A DNA stretch of 64,000 nt from Persephonella sp. IF05-L8 (GCF_000703045.1 NZ_JNLJ01000001.1:434001-498000), one strand, 5' to 3'. Shown: positions 1 to 9,157, numbered from the stretch's first letter. Made by a program: numbers and translations. Notes: generated from the letters alone by a model not told the origin.

Positions 1-1976
1 GCCTTTACAATAACCATGAGACCAGGAGCCAAAAGAACGAGAGCTGCAGCGGCTCTTGCAGCATCAGTTGCATTTGAAACCGCGATACCACAATCAGCCT
101 TCCTTAAGGCAGGAGCATCATTAACTCCGTCTCCTGTCATTCCGACTATGTGGTCAGCCTTCTGGAGTTTATCAACAATAAAGTATTTGTCCTCCGGAAA
201 AACTTCTGCAAAACCATTTGCTTTTTCTATTATTTTTATAATTTCTGACTCGTGTTTTTTTACTATTCCACTGGAAAGTTTAGTGTTTTCAAGCTCTTTT
301 TTAACCAGTTCGGATATTTCCCTTGCCTTTTTCTCTGCTTCTTCAGGAGATAAACCCTTTTCTACCTGAAGTAGTGCTTTTGATATTATCTGAGCCAGAA
401 TAACGTACTCCTCATAGGTTTCTCCTCTCAACTCTCGGGCACTATAGATTTTTTCTCCAATACCCAGTAATTTTGCTATGTATCTGGCAACGGCTATGTT
501 ATCGCCAGTTACCATTTTTACTTCTACACCATATTTTTTAGCCTCCTGTATAGCAGGTTTAGAATCTTCACGGGGAGGGTCAAATAGAGGGATTAAACCA
601 ATAAAGTGAAATTTTTCTTCATCTGGATTTTTATACGCAACCCCAAGTGTTCTAAATCCATTTTCTGCAAATTCTTCTACCCTTTGATAAGCTACATTTT
701 TATCAAATTCTGAAGGGTCACACAGTTCTATAATTACCTGTGGTGCTCCTTTCGTAACTACAATTTCTTTTCCTTCACATTCTACCCATGCTTCAGTTCT
801 CTTTCTCACAGGGTCAAAAGGAATAAATTTTTTCTGTTTACAGACCTTTATTTTTTCATAAAGTCCATGTTCTTTTAACCAATCAAATATTGGAATTTCT
901 ATAGGGTCTTTGTTTTCTTCTTTAGAGGCTAAAGCAGCGTAAAACATAAGGTCTTCCGATTTATATCCATCCACAGTAAAGGGAACGGATATTGTCATCT
1001 GATTTTTTGTTAAAGTTCCTGTCTTATCTGAGCAGAGGATATCTACACCTGCAAGTTCCTCAATAGAAGCAAGTCTACTTACGATGACCTGCCGTTTCGC
1101 AAGATATAAAGCACCTATAGCCATTGTAACTGTTAAAACAGCAGGTAAAGCAACAGGAATTGATGCAACTGTTAGAACAAGGGAAAATCTAAGAAGTTCT
1201 TCCCAATTAGCTCCTCTATTTAACTCTACTAATATCATTATCGCTACAATAATAAGGGTTAAAATTATCAAGAAATTACCAACCTTAATGACCATTTCTT
1301 GAAAATGTGAACGCCCTTCTTTCTCTGCCTTTGCAACCAGCTTTACAGTTTTTCCAAAATATGTATTCAGACCGGTAGCAACTACGACGGCAACTATTTC
1401 ACCCTGTTTAACCACAGAATTCGCATAGGCCACATCACCCACTTTTTTTGTAACTGGAAGAGACTCACCTGTGAGAGCAGACTGGTCTACAAGGATGAAA
1501 TCTCCCTGTATCAGCTTTACATCGGCAGGGATAATATCTCCAATCTTAAGCTTTATAATATCTCCTGGGACTATATATCGGGCATCAATTTCCTTCCATA
1601 CTCCATTTCTCAGGACTATACTTTTTTTTGCAAGTTTTTCCTTTAGAACCTTTAGAGCTGAAAGTGCTTTATGCTCCTGCCAGAAATCAACTCCTGCATT
1701 TACAAATAGTAGAATTAGGATAATTGTGAAATCTTCCCATTTCTGAACAGCTGCTGATAAAATAGCTGCAATCTCTATCATCCATGGAATAGGACCCCAA
1801 AACCGTCTGAATATTCTGTGCCAGAGAGGTTCTTCTTTTTCTGGTATTTCGTTTAATCCATATTTTTTTAATCTTTCTTTGACTTCTTCTTCAGTTAAAC
1901 CTTTATTTAAATCTGTTTGTAATTCTTTTAGAACTTCATCCACAGACTTGTCTTTATACTCATCTATGGTAGCCAA
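1..1976 (-). CDS. Plasma-membrane-type P-type cation ATPase (P3A-like), C-terminus cut by window edge
   Basis: About 658 residues are visible and the C-terminal membrane helices lie outside the window. Reading from a TTG at 1976, the protein has an N-terminal cation-ATPase domain, the actuator motif TGES (about residues 169-172), the helix-4 motif ASIPVALPAV (about 271-280), the phosphorylation motif SDKTGTLT (Asp about 317) and the hinge motif TGDGVNDAPAL near the edge. The helix-4 sequence resembles proton pumps of the Pma1 group (P3A) more than Ca2+ or heavy-metal pumps, so it probably exports H+ or another monovalent cation. TTG is chosen because AGGAGGG lies 7 bases upstream (1984-1990) and no ATG fits the conserved N-terminus. 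It follows a 40-codon gene almost without a gap. Ion specificity is inferred. Confidence 0.88.
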   Translation of the reverse strand, partial: MATIDEYKDKSVDEVLKELQTDLNKGLTEEEVKERLKKYGLNEIPEKEEPLWHRIFRRFWGPIPWMIEIAAILSAAVQKWEDFTIILILLFVNAGVDFWQEHKALSALKVLKEKLAKKSIVLRNGVWKEIDARYIVPGDIIKLKIGDIIPADVKLIQGDFILVDQSALTGESLPVTKKVGDVAYANSVVKQGEIVAVVVATGLNTYFGKTVKLVAKAEKEGRSHFQEMVIKVGNFLIILTLIIVAIMILVELNRGANWEELLRFSLVLTVASIPVALPAVLTVTMAIGALYLAKRQVIVSRLASIEELAGVDILCSDKTGTLTKNQMTISVPFTVDGYKSEDLMFYAALASKEENKDPIEIPIFDWLKEHGLYEKIKVCKQKKFIPFDPVRKRTEAWVECEGKEIVVTKGAPQVIIELCDPSEFDKNVAYQRVEEFAENGFRTLGVAYKNPDEEKFHFIGLIPLFDPPREDSKPAIQEAKKYGVEVKMVTGDNIAVARYIAKLLGIGEKIYSARELRGETYEEYVILAQIISKALLQVEKGLSPEEAEKKAREISELVKKELENTKLSSGIVKKHESEIIKIIEKANGFAEVFPEDKYFIVDKLQKADHIVGMTGDGVNDAPALRKADCGIAVSNATDAARAAAALVLLAPGLMVIVK

Positions 1977-1991
1977 TTTTTATCCCTCCTT

Positions 1992-2114
1992 CTATTCTTG
2001 TTTTTTTCTTTTCATCCAGTCCATAAATATGAAAACTCCTGCCAATAAAGCTCCTCCTATTGATACATAACCAAAATAGTAGAATATGCAAAACAAAATA
2101 TCTTTTTCACACAT
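1992..2114 (-). CDS. 40-residue single-helix membrane peptide
   Basis: This is a 40-codon frame from ATG to TAG. It has a short acidic N-terminus (MCEKD), one hydrophobic segment of about 25 residues and a positively charged tail ending KRKKQE, which predicts one membrane helix with the tail inside. A strong AAAGGAGGGG site (2120-2130) precedes the ATG and overlaps the ppsA stop codon. Its own stop abuts the ribosome-binding site of the P-type ATPase. This tight linkage suggests translation coupled to both neighbours. I do not recognise the family. A small regulatory or assembly subunit of the pump, in the manner of KdpF for KdpABC, is a hypothesis only. Confidence 0.7.
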   Translation of the reverse strand: MCEKDILFCIFYYFGYVSIGGALLAGVFIFMDWMKRKKQE

Positions 2115-2128
2115 CTAAACCCCTCCTT

Positions 2129-4576
2129 TTATGAAGGATTTTTATCATTTTGATGTAAGTTCAGTTTCCTCTCTATTTCATAAATTGCTTTTGTGGTGGT
2201 AATTATTGCATCTGGATTTATTGATATAGTATCTATTCCTTGCTCCACCAAAAACTGTGCAAAATCTGGATGGTCTGATGGTGCCTGCCCACATATTCCG
2301 ATTTTTTTTCCTACCTTTTTGGCCTTATGAATTGCCAGAGCCACCATCTCTTTAACTGCCTCATTTCTTTCATCATACAGATGGGCAACAAGATTTGAAT
2401 CTCTATCTAATCCAAGGGTTAACTGGGTTAAGTCATTTGAGCCTATAGAAAATCCATCAAAATACTGGGCAAATTTTTCCAGAAGAATTACATTAGAAGG
2501 TATTTCTGTCATAACATAGACCTGCAAACCATTTTCTCCTCTTTTAAGACCATATTCTTCCATTACCTCTTCTACCTTCTTTCCTTCTTCAACTGTTCTA
2601 CAGAAAGGTATCATCGTTATTACATTATCCAAGCCCATTTCTTCTCTAACTTTTTTAATTGCTTTACATTCAAGGCCAAAAGCTTCTTTGAACTGGGGAG
2701 AGTAATACCTGGATGCACCTCTCCATCCAAGCATTGGATTTTCTTCTTTAGGTTCAAAATAATGACCTCCCAGCAGATTAGCATATTCATTTGATTTAAA
2801 ATCGGAAAATCTAACTATAACTGGTTTTGGATAAAATGCAGCTGCTATTTTTGCTATACCATAAGAAAGTTTATCTACATAAAATTGAACACAGTTGTCA
2901 TATCCAAATGTCCTAACCTCTATTTCCCTCGCAAGATGAGGGTCTTTTTCTTTTATTTCTTCAAATTTAAGTAATGCGTTAGGATGAATTCCAATATAGT
3001 TGTTTATAATGAATTCCTCCCTGGCAAGACCCACCCCTGCATTAGGGAAAAATGAGTAAGCAAAAGCATTTTCTGGAGTGGCAATATTCATCATGATAGG
3101 GGTTTTTGTTTTAGGTAATTTTGTAAGGTCAAATTCCTCCTCTTCATACTCAATTTTTCCGTCATAAACGTATCCTGTGTCCCCTTCAGCACAAGACACT
3201 GTTACAAGCTGACCATTTTTTAATATCTCTGTTGCATTATGAGTTCCAACAACAGCAGGAACTCCAAGTTCTCTTGCAACAATGGCAGCATGACATGTTC
3301 TTCCCCCTCTATTTGTTACAATAGCTGCTGCCTTCTTCATAATTGGTTCCCAGTCTGGGTCTGTCATATCTGTAACAAGAACATCCCCTTCTTTGAAATT
3401 CTCTCCTTCTTCTGGAGACATAAGTATTTTTACCTTTCCTGAAGCTATTTTGTTTCCTACAGCGATACCGGTAACCAAAATTTTCTTTCTTCTTTCCTCT
3501 GGTGGTTCTGTAATTTTATAAACTTTAATTTTTGTATGGTCTTTTCGTGAATGAACTGTTTCCGGTCTTGCCTGAACAATAAATAGCTCATCTAATTCTC
3601 CATCTTTTGCCCATTCTATATCCATAGGTGTCCATCTGCCATTTCTTTCTGAGTAATGCTCTTCAATAAGCATTCCCCATCTGGCAAGTTTCAAAATTTC
3701 TTCATCTTTTAGGGAAAATTGTTTTCGCTGCTCTAAAGGCACAGAAACTATTTTTGTTTTTTCTTCTCCTTCCCCATAAATCATTTTTTTGTCTTTATGC
3801 CCCAGTTTCTTTTCAATGATTGCTTTATATCCTTTTTTTAAGGTTGGCTTGAAGACAAGAAACTCATCGGGAGTTACGATACCACCTACAATCAGTTCTC
3901 CAAGTCCATATATACTGGTGATTAAGACAACGTCTTTAAATCCACTTTCTGTATCCAGTGTGAACATAACTCCGGAAGAGCCCTTGTCTGAACGAACCAT
4001 TTTTTGAACTGTAGCTGATAAAGCTACAGAGAAATGGTCAAATCCAAATGTTTCTCTGTAAGAAATAGCTCTATCTGTAAACAGGGAGGCATAACATCTT
4101 TTGATAGCATCAAGAAGAGCTTCATCTCCTTTTATATTCAGGTATGTTTCCTGCTGACCTGCAAATGATGCTTCTTCTGTATCTTCAGCAGTTGCAGAGG
4201 AACGGACAGCAACATCAACATATTTCTGTCCATATTCTTCACTGAGCTTATGATAGTAATTAAGAATTTTTTCCCGAAGGTCTGGAGGAAATTCTCCTCC
4301 TCTGATAAGGTTTCTTACTTTGATACCATGCTGATGTAGATTGTTCACATCATTGATATCAAGGTCTTTCAGAACTTCTCGGATTTTTTCTCGAAGATTG
4401 TTGTAATCAAGGAAATACCAGTAGGCTTCAGACGTTGTAGCAAACCCATTGGGAACATTTATACCTTTCGAGGAGAGAGCATTTATCATCTCTCCAAGGG
4501 AGGCATTTTTACCACCAACCAGCGGGACATCTTCCATGGTAACTTCTTTTAGCCAGACTACTAATTTCCTATCCAT
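2129..4576 (-). CDS. ppsA: Phosphoenolpyruvate synthase
   Basis: The 815-residue enzyme converts pyruvate, ATP and water to PEP, AMP and phosphate, the gluconeogenic entry expected of an autotroph. The N-terminal nucleotide-binding domain opens with LVGGKNASLGEM. The swivelling domain carries the phosphohistidine motif GGRTCHAAIVARELG (His about 429). The C-terminal TIM barrel carries GSNDLTQLTLGLDRDS and the catalytic cysteine in IGICGQAPSD. Length fits the family (about 790-870). The start at 4576 (MDRKL) is preferred over an earlier in-frame codon because AGGGGG lies at 4584-4589. It is the first gene of a minus-strand operon that continues into a membrane peptide and a P-type ATPase. Confidence 0.96.
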   Translation of the reverse strand: MDRKLVVWLKEVTMEDVPLVGGKNASLGEMINALSSKGINVPNGFATTSEAYWYFLDYNNLREKIREVLKDLDINDVNNLHQHGIKVRNLIRGGEFPPDLREKILNYYHKLSEEYGQKYVDVAVRSSATAEDTEEASFAGQQETYLNIKGDEALLDAIKRCYASLFTDRAISYRETFGFDHFSVALSATVQKMVRSDKGSSGVMFTLDTESGFKDVVLITSIYGLGELIVGGIVTPDEFLVFKPTLKKGYKAIIEKKLGHKDKKMIYGEGEEKTKIVSVPLEQRKQFSLKDEEILKLARWGMLIEEHYSERNGRWTPMDIEWAKDGELDELFIVQARPETVHSRKDHTKIKVYKITEPPEERRKKILVTGIAVGNKIASGKVKILMSPEEGENFKEGDVLVTDMTDPDWEPIMKKAAAIVTNRGGRTCHAAIVARELGVPAVVGTHNATEILKNGQLVTVSCAEGDTGYVYDGKIEYEEEEFDLTKLPKTKTPIMMNIATPENAFAYSFFPNAGVGLAREEFIINNYIGIHPNALLKFEEIKEKDPHLAREIEVRTFGYDNCVQFYVDKLSYGIAKIAAAFYPKPVIVRFSDFKSNEYANLLGGHYFEPKEENPMLGWRGASRYYSPQFKEAFGLECKAIKKVREEMGLDNVITMIPFCRTVEEGKKVEEVMEEYGLKRGENGLQVYVMTEIPSNVILLEKFAQYFDGFSIGSNDLTQLTLGLDRDSNLVAHLYDERNEAVKEMVALAIHKAKKVGKKIGICGQAPSDHPDFAQFLVEQGIDTISINPDAIITTTKAIYEIERKLNLHQNDKNPS

Positions 4577-4703
4577 TTTAAAACCCCCTATTCTATTGAA
4601 ATGCAACCACACCTATAAATATAAGAATATTTTTATACTTTGTGTAGGGATATTAAATGAGATTAAAACTCAATTTAAAGTATTATGACAATCATCACAG
4701 ATA

Positions 4704-4732
4704 TTGAGATTAAATATCAATTATGATAAAAT
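4704..4732 (+). promoter_or_regulatory. Sigma-70-type promoter for the 32-aa peptide and outer-membrane protein
   Basis: TTGAGA (4704-4709), a 17-base spacer and TAAAAT (4727-4732) precede a plus-strand pair of genes. The expected start of transcription is near 4740, leaving a leader of about 20 bases to the ATG at 4759. Read by eye from consensus. Confidence 0.5.
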
Positions 4733-4758
4733 AAAAAACAGGATGGATTGATAATGCT

Positions 4759-4857
4759 ATGGAGTACATTTTGGTTGGTATTTTTCTTCTGTTTTCAACC
4801 TATTTTCTTTACAAAAAAGTTTTTAGAAAGAAAAGATGTTCTAAGTGTGGGGAATAA
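4759..4857 (+). CDS. 32-residue membrane peptide with C-terminal CxxC
   Basis: This short frame (ATG to TAA) has a hydrophobic helix of about 18 residues (YILVGIFLLFSTYFLY), then a basic stretch (KKVFRKKR) and a terminal CSKCGE. The arrangement resembles the small Cys-rich membrane peptides annotated as FeoB-associated, though no feoB is visible here. Its stop lies 3 bases before the ATG of the outer-membrane protein, whose GGGG ribosome-binding site (4849-4852) falls inside this gene, so the two are probably co-translated. The ribosome site for this peptide itself is weak (GGATGG at 4741-4746, rather far). Function is unknown. Confidence 0.45.
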   Translation: MEYILVGIFLLFSTYFLYKKVFRKKRCSKCGE

Positions 4858-4860
4858 AAT

Positions 4861-5859
4861 ATGAGAAAAAACTTATTGATTATTATTGGATTTGTTCTCT
4901 TTTCCTATGTTGGCTTTGCTCAAGAACCTCAAAAACCATTTATACTTGAACATACATTTCATAAACATAGAATTGATATTGTTAATTCTACTGTATATCA
5001 GCAAATAGGTGAATATGGGGCTATCTATAATAACTCTAATCTTTTTACATTGTTTAAATTTACATCTAACGATGAATTATTCGTTAATGCTTCAATAACA
5101 TTTGGAAATGGAATTATATATAAACTGGAAAGAAAAGGATACTCTCTCTTTTCTACTGCTGCTGACCTTGAAGACTACCTGGAGGATATAAACAATACAG
5201 GTAGACCTTATTTACTTGAGTTTTATTATCAAAGATATTTAGGAAAATTAATATTTGCAGCGGGATTTATAGATGCTACTGCTTATGTTGATGCAAATAA
5301 ATTTGCAAATGATGAGAATACACAGTTTTTAAATGATGCTTTTGTTAATAATCCAATAGCTGTTTTACCTTCTTATAATCCCGGAATATATCTTTCTTAC
5401 AAAATTTTCAATACTATGGGAATTTCAGGGGTTTATATGCAAAATAAACCAGATAAAGGGAATGTTGGAATTATAGAAATAGAATATGAAACAGTTAGCT
5501 TTTCTATAAGACCTTATTATTACTACTTATTCGGCACTTATGAAAACAAAGGGGCTGGAGTTTCAGCAGATTACTCTTTCACAAAGAATAAGGGTTTTTT
5601 CTTTAGAGGAGGGTTATCTAACTATGAATATAATTATTTTGTAAGCGGTGGATTTCAGATATATAGTCTGTTTTTGGATGACCAGCTTGGTTTTGGAATT
5701 GGATATATTCATAAGAATAATGCTGAAGATATAACAGTTTCAGAAGCTTACTATAAAATTAATATGTCTAAAATGGTTTCTTTTACGGTAGATATTCAAT
5801 ATATGGATGAAAATATAAGAGATTTTATATATGGTGGAAGGCTGTATTTTTCCTATTAG
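4861..5859 (+). CDS. Putative outer-membrane beta-barrel protein
   Basis: The 332-residue protein starts with a Sec signal peptide (MRKNLLIIIGFVLFSYVGFA, cleavage likely before QEPQ). The mature part is rich in alternating aromatic and polar strands (YYYYLFGTYENKGAGVSADYSF and similar) and ends in GGRLYFSY, with a C-terminal aromatic residue typical of BAM-inserted barrels. This suggests a porin-like or carbohydrate-selective barrel of roughly 14-16 strands. No specific family is recognised and the substrate is unknown. It is co-transcribed with a 32-aa membrane peptide upstream. Its TAG stop overlaps the TAA of the convergent radical SAM gene by four bases. Confidence 0.7.
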   Translation: MRKNLLIIIGFVLFSYVGFAQEPQKPFILEHTFHKHRIDIVNSTVYQQIGEYGAIYNNSNLFTLFKFTSNDELFVNASITFGNGIIYKLERKGYSLFSTAADLEDYLEDINNTGRPYLLEFYYQRYLGKLIFAAGFIDATAYVDANKFANDENTQFLNDAFVNNPIAVLPSYNPGIYLSYKIFNTMGISGVYMQNKPDKGNVGIIEIEYETVSFSIRPYYYYLFGTYENKGAGVSADYSFTKNKGFFFRGGLSNYEYNYFVSGGFQIYSLFLDDQLGFGIGYIHKNNAEDITVSEAYYKINMSKMVSFTVDIQYMDENIRDFIYGGRLYFSY

Positions 5860-6758
5860 TCTTTCACAATGTTTAAACCTACTTTTTCTGCATATTCTAA
5901 TGCATCAAAATACTCCTTTGTTGTAATTCTTCTGCTTAATTCAGGATAATCATAGGCTTTATAATAGGGGTGGTATTGTGCCATTATGTTTACATGCATA
6001 GTAGGTGAAATAGATTTAAGAAAGTCTATCACCTCTTTTGTTGTTGAAATATCATTAGGCAGAACAAGATGTCTGACCAGTAAGCCTCTGTAAGCTATTC
6101 CATTTTTATCTGTTTTCAGGTCTCCTACCTGTCTGTGCATCTCTTTTATAGCTTCTTTGGCGACCTGGGGATAATTTTTTACCTTTGAGTATTTCCTGCC
6201 GTATTCTTCATTCAGATATTTCAGGTCTGCAAGATAGATATCCACTATCCCATCAAGTAATTTCAGGCTTTCTATACTGTCAAAAGAAGAAGTGTTATAA
6301 ACAATTGGAATTTTAAGTCCTTTTTGGGCTGCTATGTATGTAGCTTCTATAAGCTGGGGAACGATATGGGAAGGGGTTACCCAGTTTATGTTGTGGCATC
6401 CTTCTTCCTGTAGGTAAAGCATAATTACTGCAAGTTCTTCAGGAGATATTTCTTTGCCCTCTCCTAACTGGCTTATATCGTAATTCTGGCAGTATACACA
6501 TCCAAGATTGCAGTATGAGAAAAATATTGTTCCACTTCCGTGATTTCCTCTAATTGGGAATTCTTCTCCGTGATGGGGAAAGAAGGAAGCCACATAAATA
6601 TTTTTACCTGTTTTGCAAAAACCTGTTTTGTTTTCACGTCTATTAACTTTACAATCTCGAGGACAAACTATGCACTCTGATAACATCTTTTTTGCTTTTT
6701 CTACCCTATCTTTCAGTTCCCCAGTTTCAAGAAGTCTTATGTAAGCTGGATTTTTCAT
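5856..6758 (-). CDS. PflA-like radical SAM protein (COG1313 type)
   Basis: The 300-residue protein has an N-terminal cysteine set (CIVCPRDCKVNR...GFC, about residues 30-50) followed by the radical SAM cluster motif YCNLGCVYCQN (CxxxCxxC). It matches the stand-alone PflA/PflX-type radical SAM family of unknown substrate, often linked to glycyl-radical or Memo-like systems; neither is seen here. The ATG at 6758 is chosen because AAAGG lies 6 bases upstream; a TTG two codons earlier is the alternative. It converges on the outer-membrane protein gene, sharing a four-base stop overlap. Confidence 0.85.
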   Translation of the reverse strand: MKNPAYIRLLETGELKDRVEKAKKMLSECIVCPRDCKVNRRENKTGFCKTGKNIYVASFFPHHGEEFPIRGNHGSGTIFFSYCNLGCVYCQNYDISQLGEGKEISPEELAVIMLYLQEEGCHNINWVTPSHIVPQLIEATYIAAQKGLKIPIVYNTSSFDSIESLKLLDGIVDIYLADLKYLNEEYGRKYSKVKNYPQVAKEAIKEMHRQVGDLKTDKNGIAYRGLLVRHLVLPNDISTTKEVIDFLKSISPTMHVNIMAQYHPYYKAYDYPELSRRITTKEYFDALEYAEKVGLNIVKD

Positions 6759-6895
6759 AAACAACCTTTGCTGAAAAATTTTTTAAAAATTTATACCCTG
6801 TGGGAAAATCCGCAATCTTTCTGATTAATTTCATTTGAATTTCATAAAATCTGTATAAAATTATCTTGTGTTAAACAAATTTTTTTAGGATTGGT

Positions 6896-8200
6896 ATGGA
6901 AAAACTGAAAGTTGCTTTTTCAACTTTAGGATGCAGAATGAACCATTTTGAAACCTCTGCTATGGAAGAGGAGTTTGAAAATAAAGGATATATTCTGTCT
7001 GAATTTGAGGATAAGGCTGACATATATGTGATAAATACCTGCACAGTTACAAATGATGCTGATAGAACTTCAAGAAAAACAATCAGACAGGCTAAAAGAA
7101 GAAATCCTGAAGCCATTGTGGTTGCAACCGGCTGTTATGCACAGGTTTCTCCAGAAGAACTGGCAAAAATGGAAGAGGTTGACCTTGTTATTGGAAATTC
7201 CCATAAAACAGCTGTTTTGGAACTGGTTGAGCAGTATATAAATGAAAGAAGACAGGACAAAGTTTTTATAGATAATATATTCAGGAAAAATGAGTTTGAA
7301 ACATTCCAGATAAGCACTTTTTATGAAGGTGCCCGTCCTATCCTGAAAGTTCAGGAAGGATGCAACAGTTTTTGCTCATTCTGTATAATTCCTTTTGCAC
7401 GAGGAAAGGTCAGAAGTGCAAAAATAGACCAGATTGTCCAGCAGGTGAAAATCCTTGTTGATAGAGGCTTTAAAGAGATTGTTTTAACAGGAACACAGCT
7501 CTCCCAGTTTGGATACGACCATAAAGAAGGATTTTTATATGATTTGCTAAATCAGCTTATTAAAATAGATGGGCTTTATAGAATAAGGCTTTCCTCAATG
7601 GGAATTAATGAGATAGATGACAAACTTCTTGATTTGATAACATCAGAGGAAAAAATTGCTCCCCATTTTCATCTGTCTATCCAGTCTGGTGATGATAAAG
7701 TTCTGAAAGATATGAAAAGAAATTATACCGTTTCCCAATATGCACAGGTAGTTAATGAAATTATCAAAAGGAGACCTGATACAGCAATAGGAACAGACCT
7801 TATAACGGGCTTTCCAACTGAAGATGAAAAGGCTTTTGAAAATACTGTAAAAGTAATACAAGAACTACCCTTTGCCTATATTCATGTGTTTACATACTCA
7901 GAAAGAAAAGGAACAGCAGCCCAGAAAATAGGGGATAAGGTTCATCCTCAGGAGAAAAAAAGAAGAACAAAAATAATAAGACAGATTTCAGAAGAAAAAA
8001 ATAAAAAGTTTAGGGAAAAATACTTAGGCAAACCGCTGGAAGTTCTTGTTATATCAGAAAGAGACGGAAAAAAAGTAGGACTTACAGGGAATTATATCCA
8101 TATAAAATTTAATTCCCAAAAATCTGTAAACAGCATAACAGAGGTTGTTTTAACGGAGGTAGGGGATGAAAGGGAAAATAATATTGGAAAGGAGATTTGA
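6896..8200 (+). CDS. mtaB: tRNA (N6-threonylcarbamoyladenosine37-C2)-methylthiotransferase MtaB
   Basis: The 434-residue enzyme adds a methylthio group to t6A37 of tRNAs reading ANN codons. The N-terminal UPF0004 domain holds three cluster-binding cysteines in STLGCRMN (C13), NTCTVT (C49) and ATGCYAQ (C80). The radical SAM domain has CNSFCSFCIIPFARG (C156, C160, C163), and a TRAM-like tail follows. STLGCR and NTCTVT point to MtaB rather than MiaB or RimO. AGGA lies just before the ATG. It is the first gene of a plus-strand run that continues with a TlpA-like protein. Confidence 0.93.
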   Translation: MEKLKVAFSTLGCRMNHFETSAMEEEFENKGYILSEFEDKADIYVINTCTVTNDADRTSRKTIRQAKRRNPEAIVVATGCYAQVSPEELAKMEEVDLVIGNSHKTAVLELVEQYINERRQDKVFIDNIFRKNEFETFQISTFYEGARPILKVQEGCNSFCSFCIIPFARGKVRSAKIDQIVQQVKILVDRGFKEIVLTGTQLSQFGYDHKEGFLYDLLNQLIKIDGLYRIRLSSMGINEIDDKLLDLITSEEKIAPHFHLSIQSGDDKVLKDMKRNYTVSQYAQVVNEIIKRRPDTAIGTDLITGFPTEDEKAFENTVKVIQELPFAYIHVFTYSERKGTAAQKIGDKVHPQEKKRRTKIIRQISEEKNKKFREKYLGKPLEVLVISERDGKKVGLTGNYIHIKFNSQKSVNSITEVVLTEVGDERENNIGKEI

Positions 8201-8201
8201 G

Positions 8202-8768
8202 ATGAAAAAGATAATAATGGTATTTTTAACAATTTTTTCTTTTAGTTTTGCATTTGATAACACCCTTGTAGGAAAAGAGTTTAGAGATTTTACCTCTATT
8301 GATGAAACCGGAAAAGTGGTAAAAGCATCTCAGGTAATTGACCATAAACCTGCTGTGATTATATTTTTTGCCATAGGTGACCAGCCAGGAACATTTAAAT
8401 TCCTACCACATATGAACGAGCTTTATGACAAATACAAAGACAAGGTCGTGTTTATGGCTGTTCTGCTAAGCAGGTCTGATAAAAAAGAGGTTCAGGAACT
8501 GAAAAAAATGCTTCCACTTAAAATTCCTGTCTATCTTGGATATAAAGATGCAATTGATAACTACAATATTAGAAAGGTAGATGTCCCTCTTATTATTCTT
8601 GTTGATAAAGATGGTCTGATTACAAATATAGTTGCAAGACCTGAATCAGAGATGGAAGAAGTTTATCCGTTTGAAAAGGATTTACAGAAAAAAGAAACAA
8701 TAGAAGAAAGAACTGCCCAGAGCATAAAACTTTTAGACAAATATATTCAAAAACTGATACAGGAGTAA
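8202..8768 (+). CDS. Secreted TlpA/thioredoxin-fold protein lacking the CxxC motif
   Basis: The 188-residue protein has a signal peptide (MKKIIMVFLTIFSFSFA) and a thioredoxin-like fold: VIIFFAIGDQPGTFKFLPHMN occupies the place where TlpA/ResA proteins have FWATWCPPC, and a cis-proline-like VDVPLIILVDKDG follows. Both redox cysteines are absent, so thiol exchange chemistry is unlikely and a binding or structural periplasmic role is more plausible. The ATG at 8202 has GGAG about 8 bases upstream; an earlier in-frame start inside mtaB is less likely. The next gene starts 3 bases after the stop. Confidence 0.75.
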   Translation: MKKIIMVFLTIFSFSFAFDNTLVGKEFRDFTSIDETGKVVKASQVIDHKPAVIIFFAIGDQPGTFKFLPHMNELYDKYKDKVVFMAVLLSRSDKKEVQELKKMLPLKIPVYLGYKDAIDNYNIRKVDVPLIILVDKDGLITNIVARPESEMEEVYPFEKDLQKKETIEERTAQSIKLLDKYIQKLIQE

Positions 8769-8771
8769 GAT

Positions 8772-9041
8772 ATGGAAGATGTTAAGCAGATTATGATAGT
8801 TCTAAATGACATAGATATAGAACAGTTAGACGAGGATAAACTGACAGATGTTCTTATGGATGCTTTTAAAGAACAGGGATATACACCAACTGACAGACCA
8901 GTTGTTGTTAGAAAAGGTAAAATCAGCTCTATAAGGGCTATTGAAAATGATACTCAGGAAGAAGTGGAAATATACGCACTTGCACAGGTGTTAAATAAAA
9001 ATGGCAAAACAAAGACTGTCATAACAGGTAGAGTGGTATAG
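8772..9041 (+). CDS. Conserved-looking small protein, unknown function
   Basis: This is an 89-residue, acidic, soluble protein with no signal peptide or membrane helix. It looks like an alpha/beta fold (MEDVKQIMIVLNDIDIEQL..., ending KTKTVITGRVV). AGGAG sits 8 bases upstream and overlaps the end of the TlpA-like gene, so it is in the same operon. I recognise no family. The following 116 bases to the ankyrin gene hold no convincing gene, only a short basic open frame without a start codon. Confidence 0.65.
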   Translation: MEDVKQIMIVLNDIDIEQLDEDKLTDVLMDAFKEQGYTPTDRPVVVRKGKISSIRAIENDTQEEVEIYALAQVLNKNGKTKTVITGRVV

Positions 9042-9157
9042 ATTTAAATATAGAGGAATATTACATTAAAAGGTGTGAGAGAAAAGCTTGGAGAAAAAGA
9101 AATAAATGATAATCTTGGATACAAAGATAAACATAAAATAGTTCAAGGAGGGTCATT

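Noticed and set aside
9042-9157. Short basic open frame (about 25 codons ending AWRKRNK) between two genes
   Set aside because: It has no start codon or ribosome site, and only the downstream ankyrin ribosome site is convincing.
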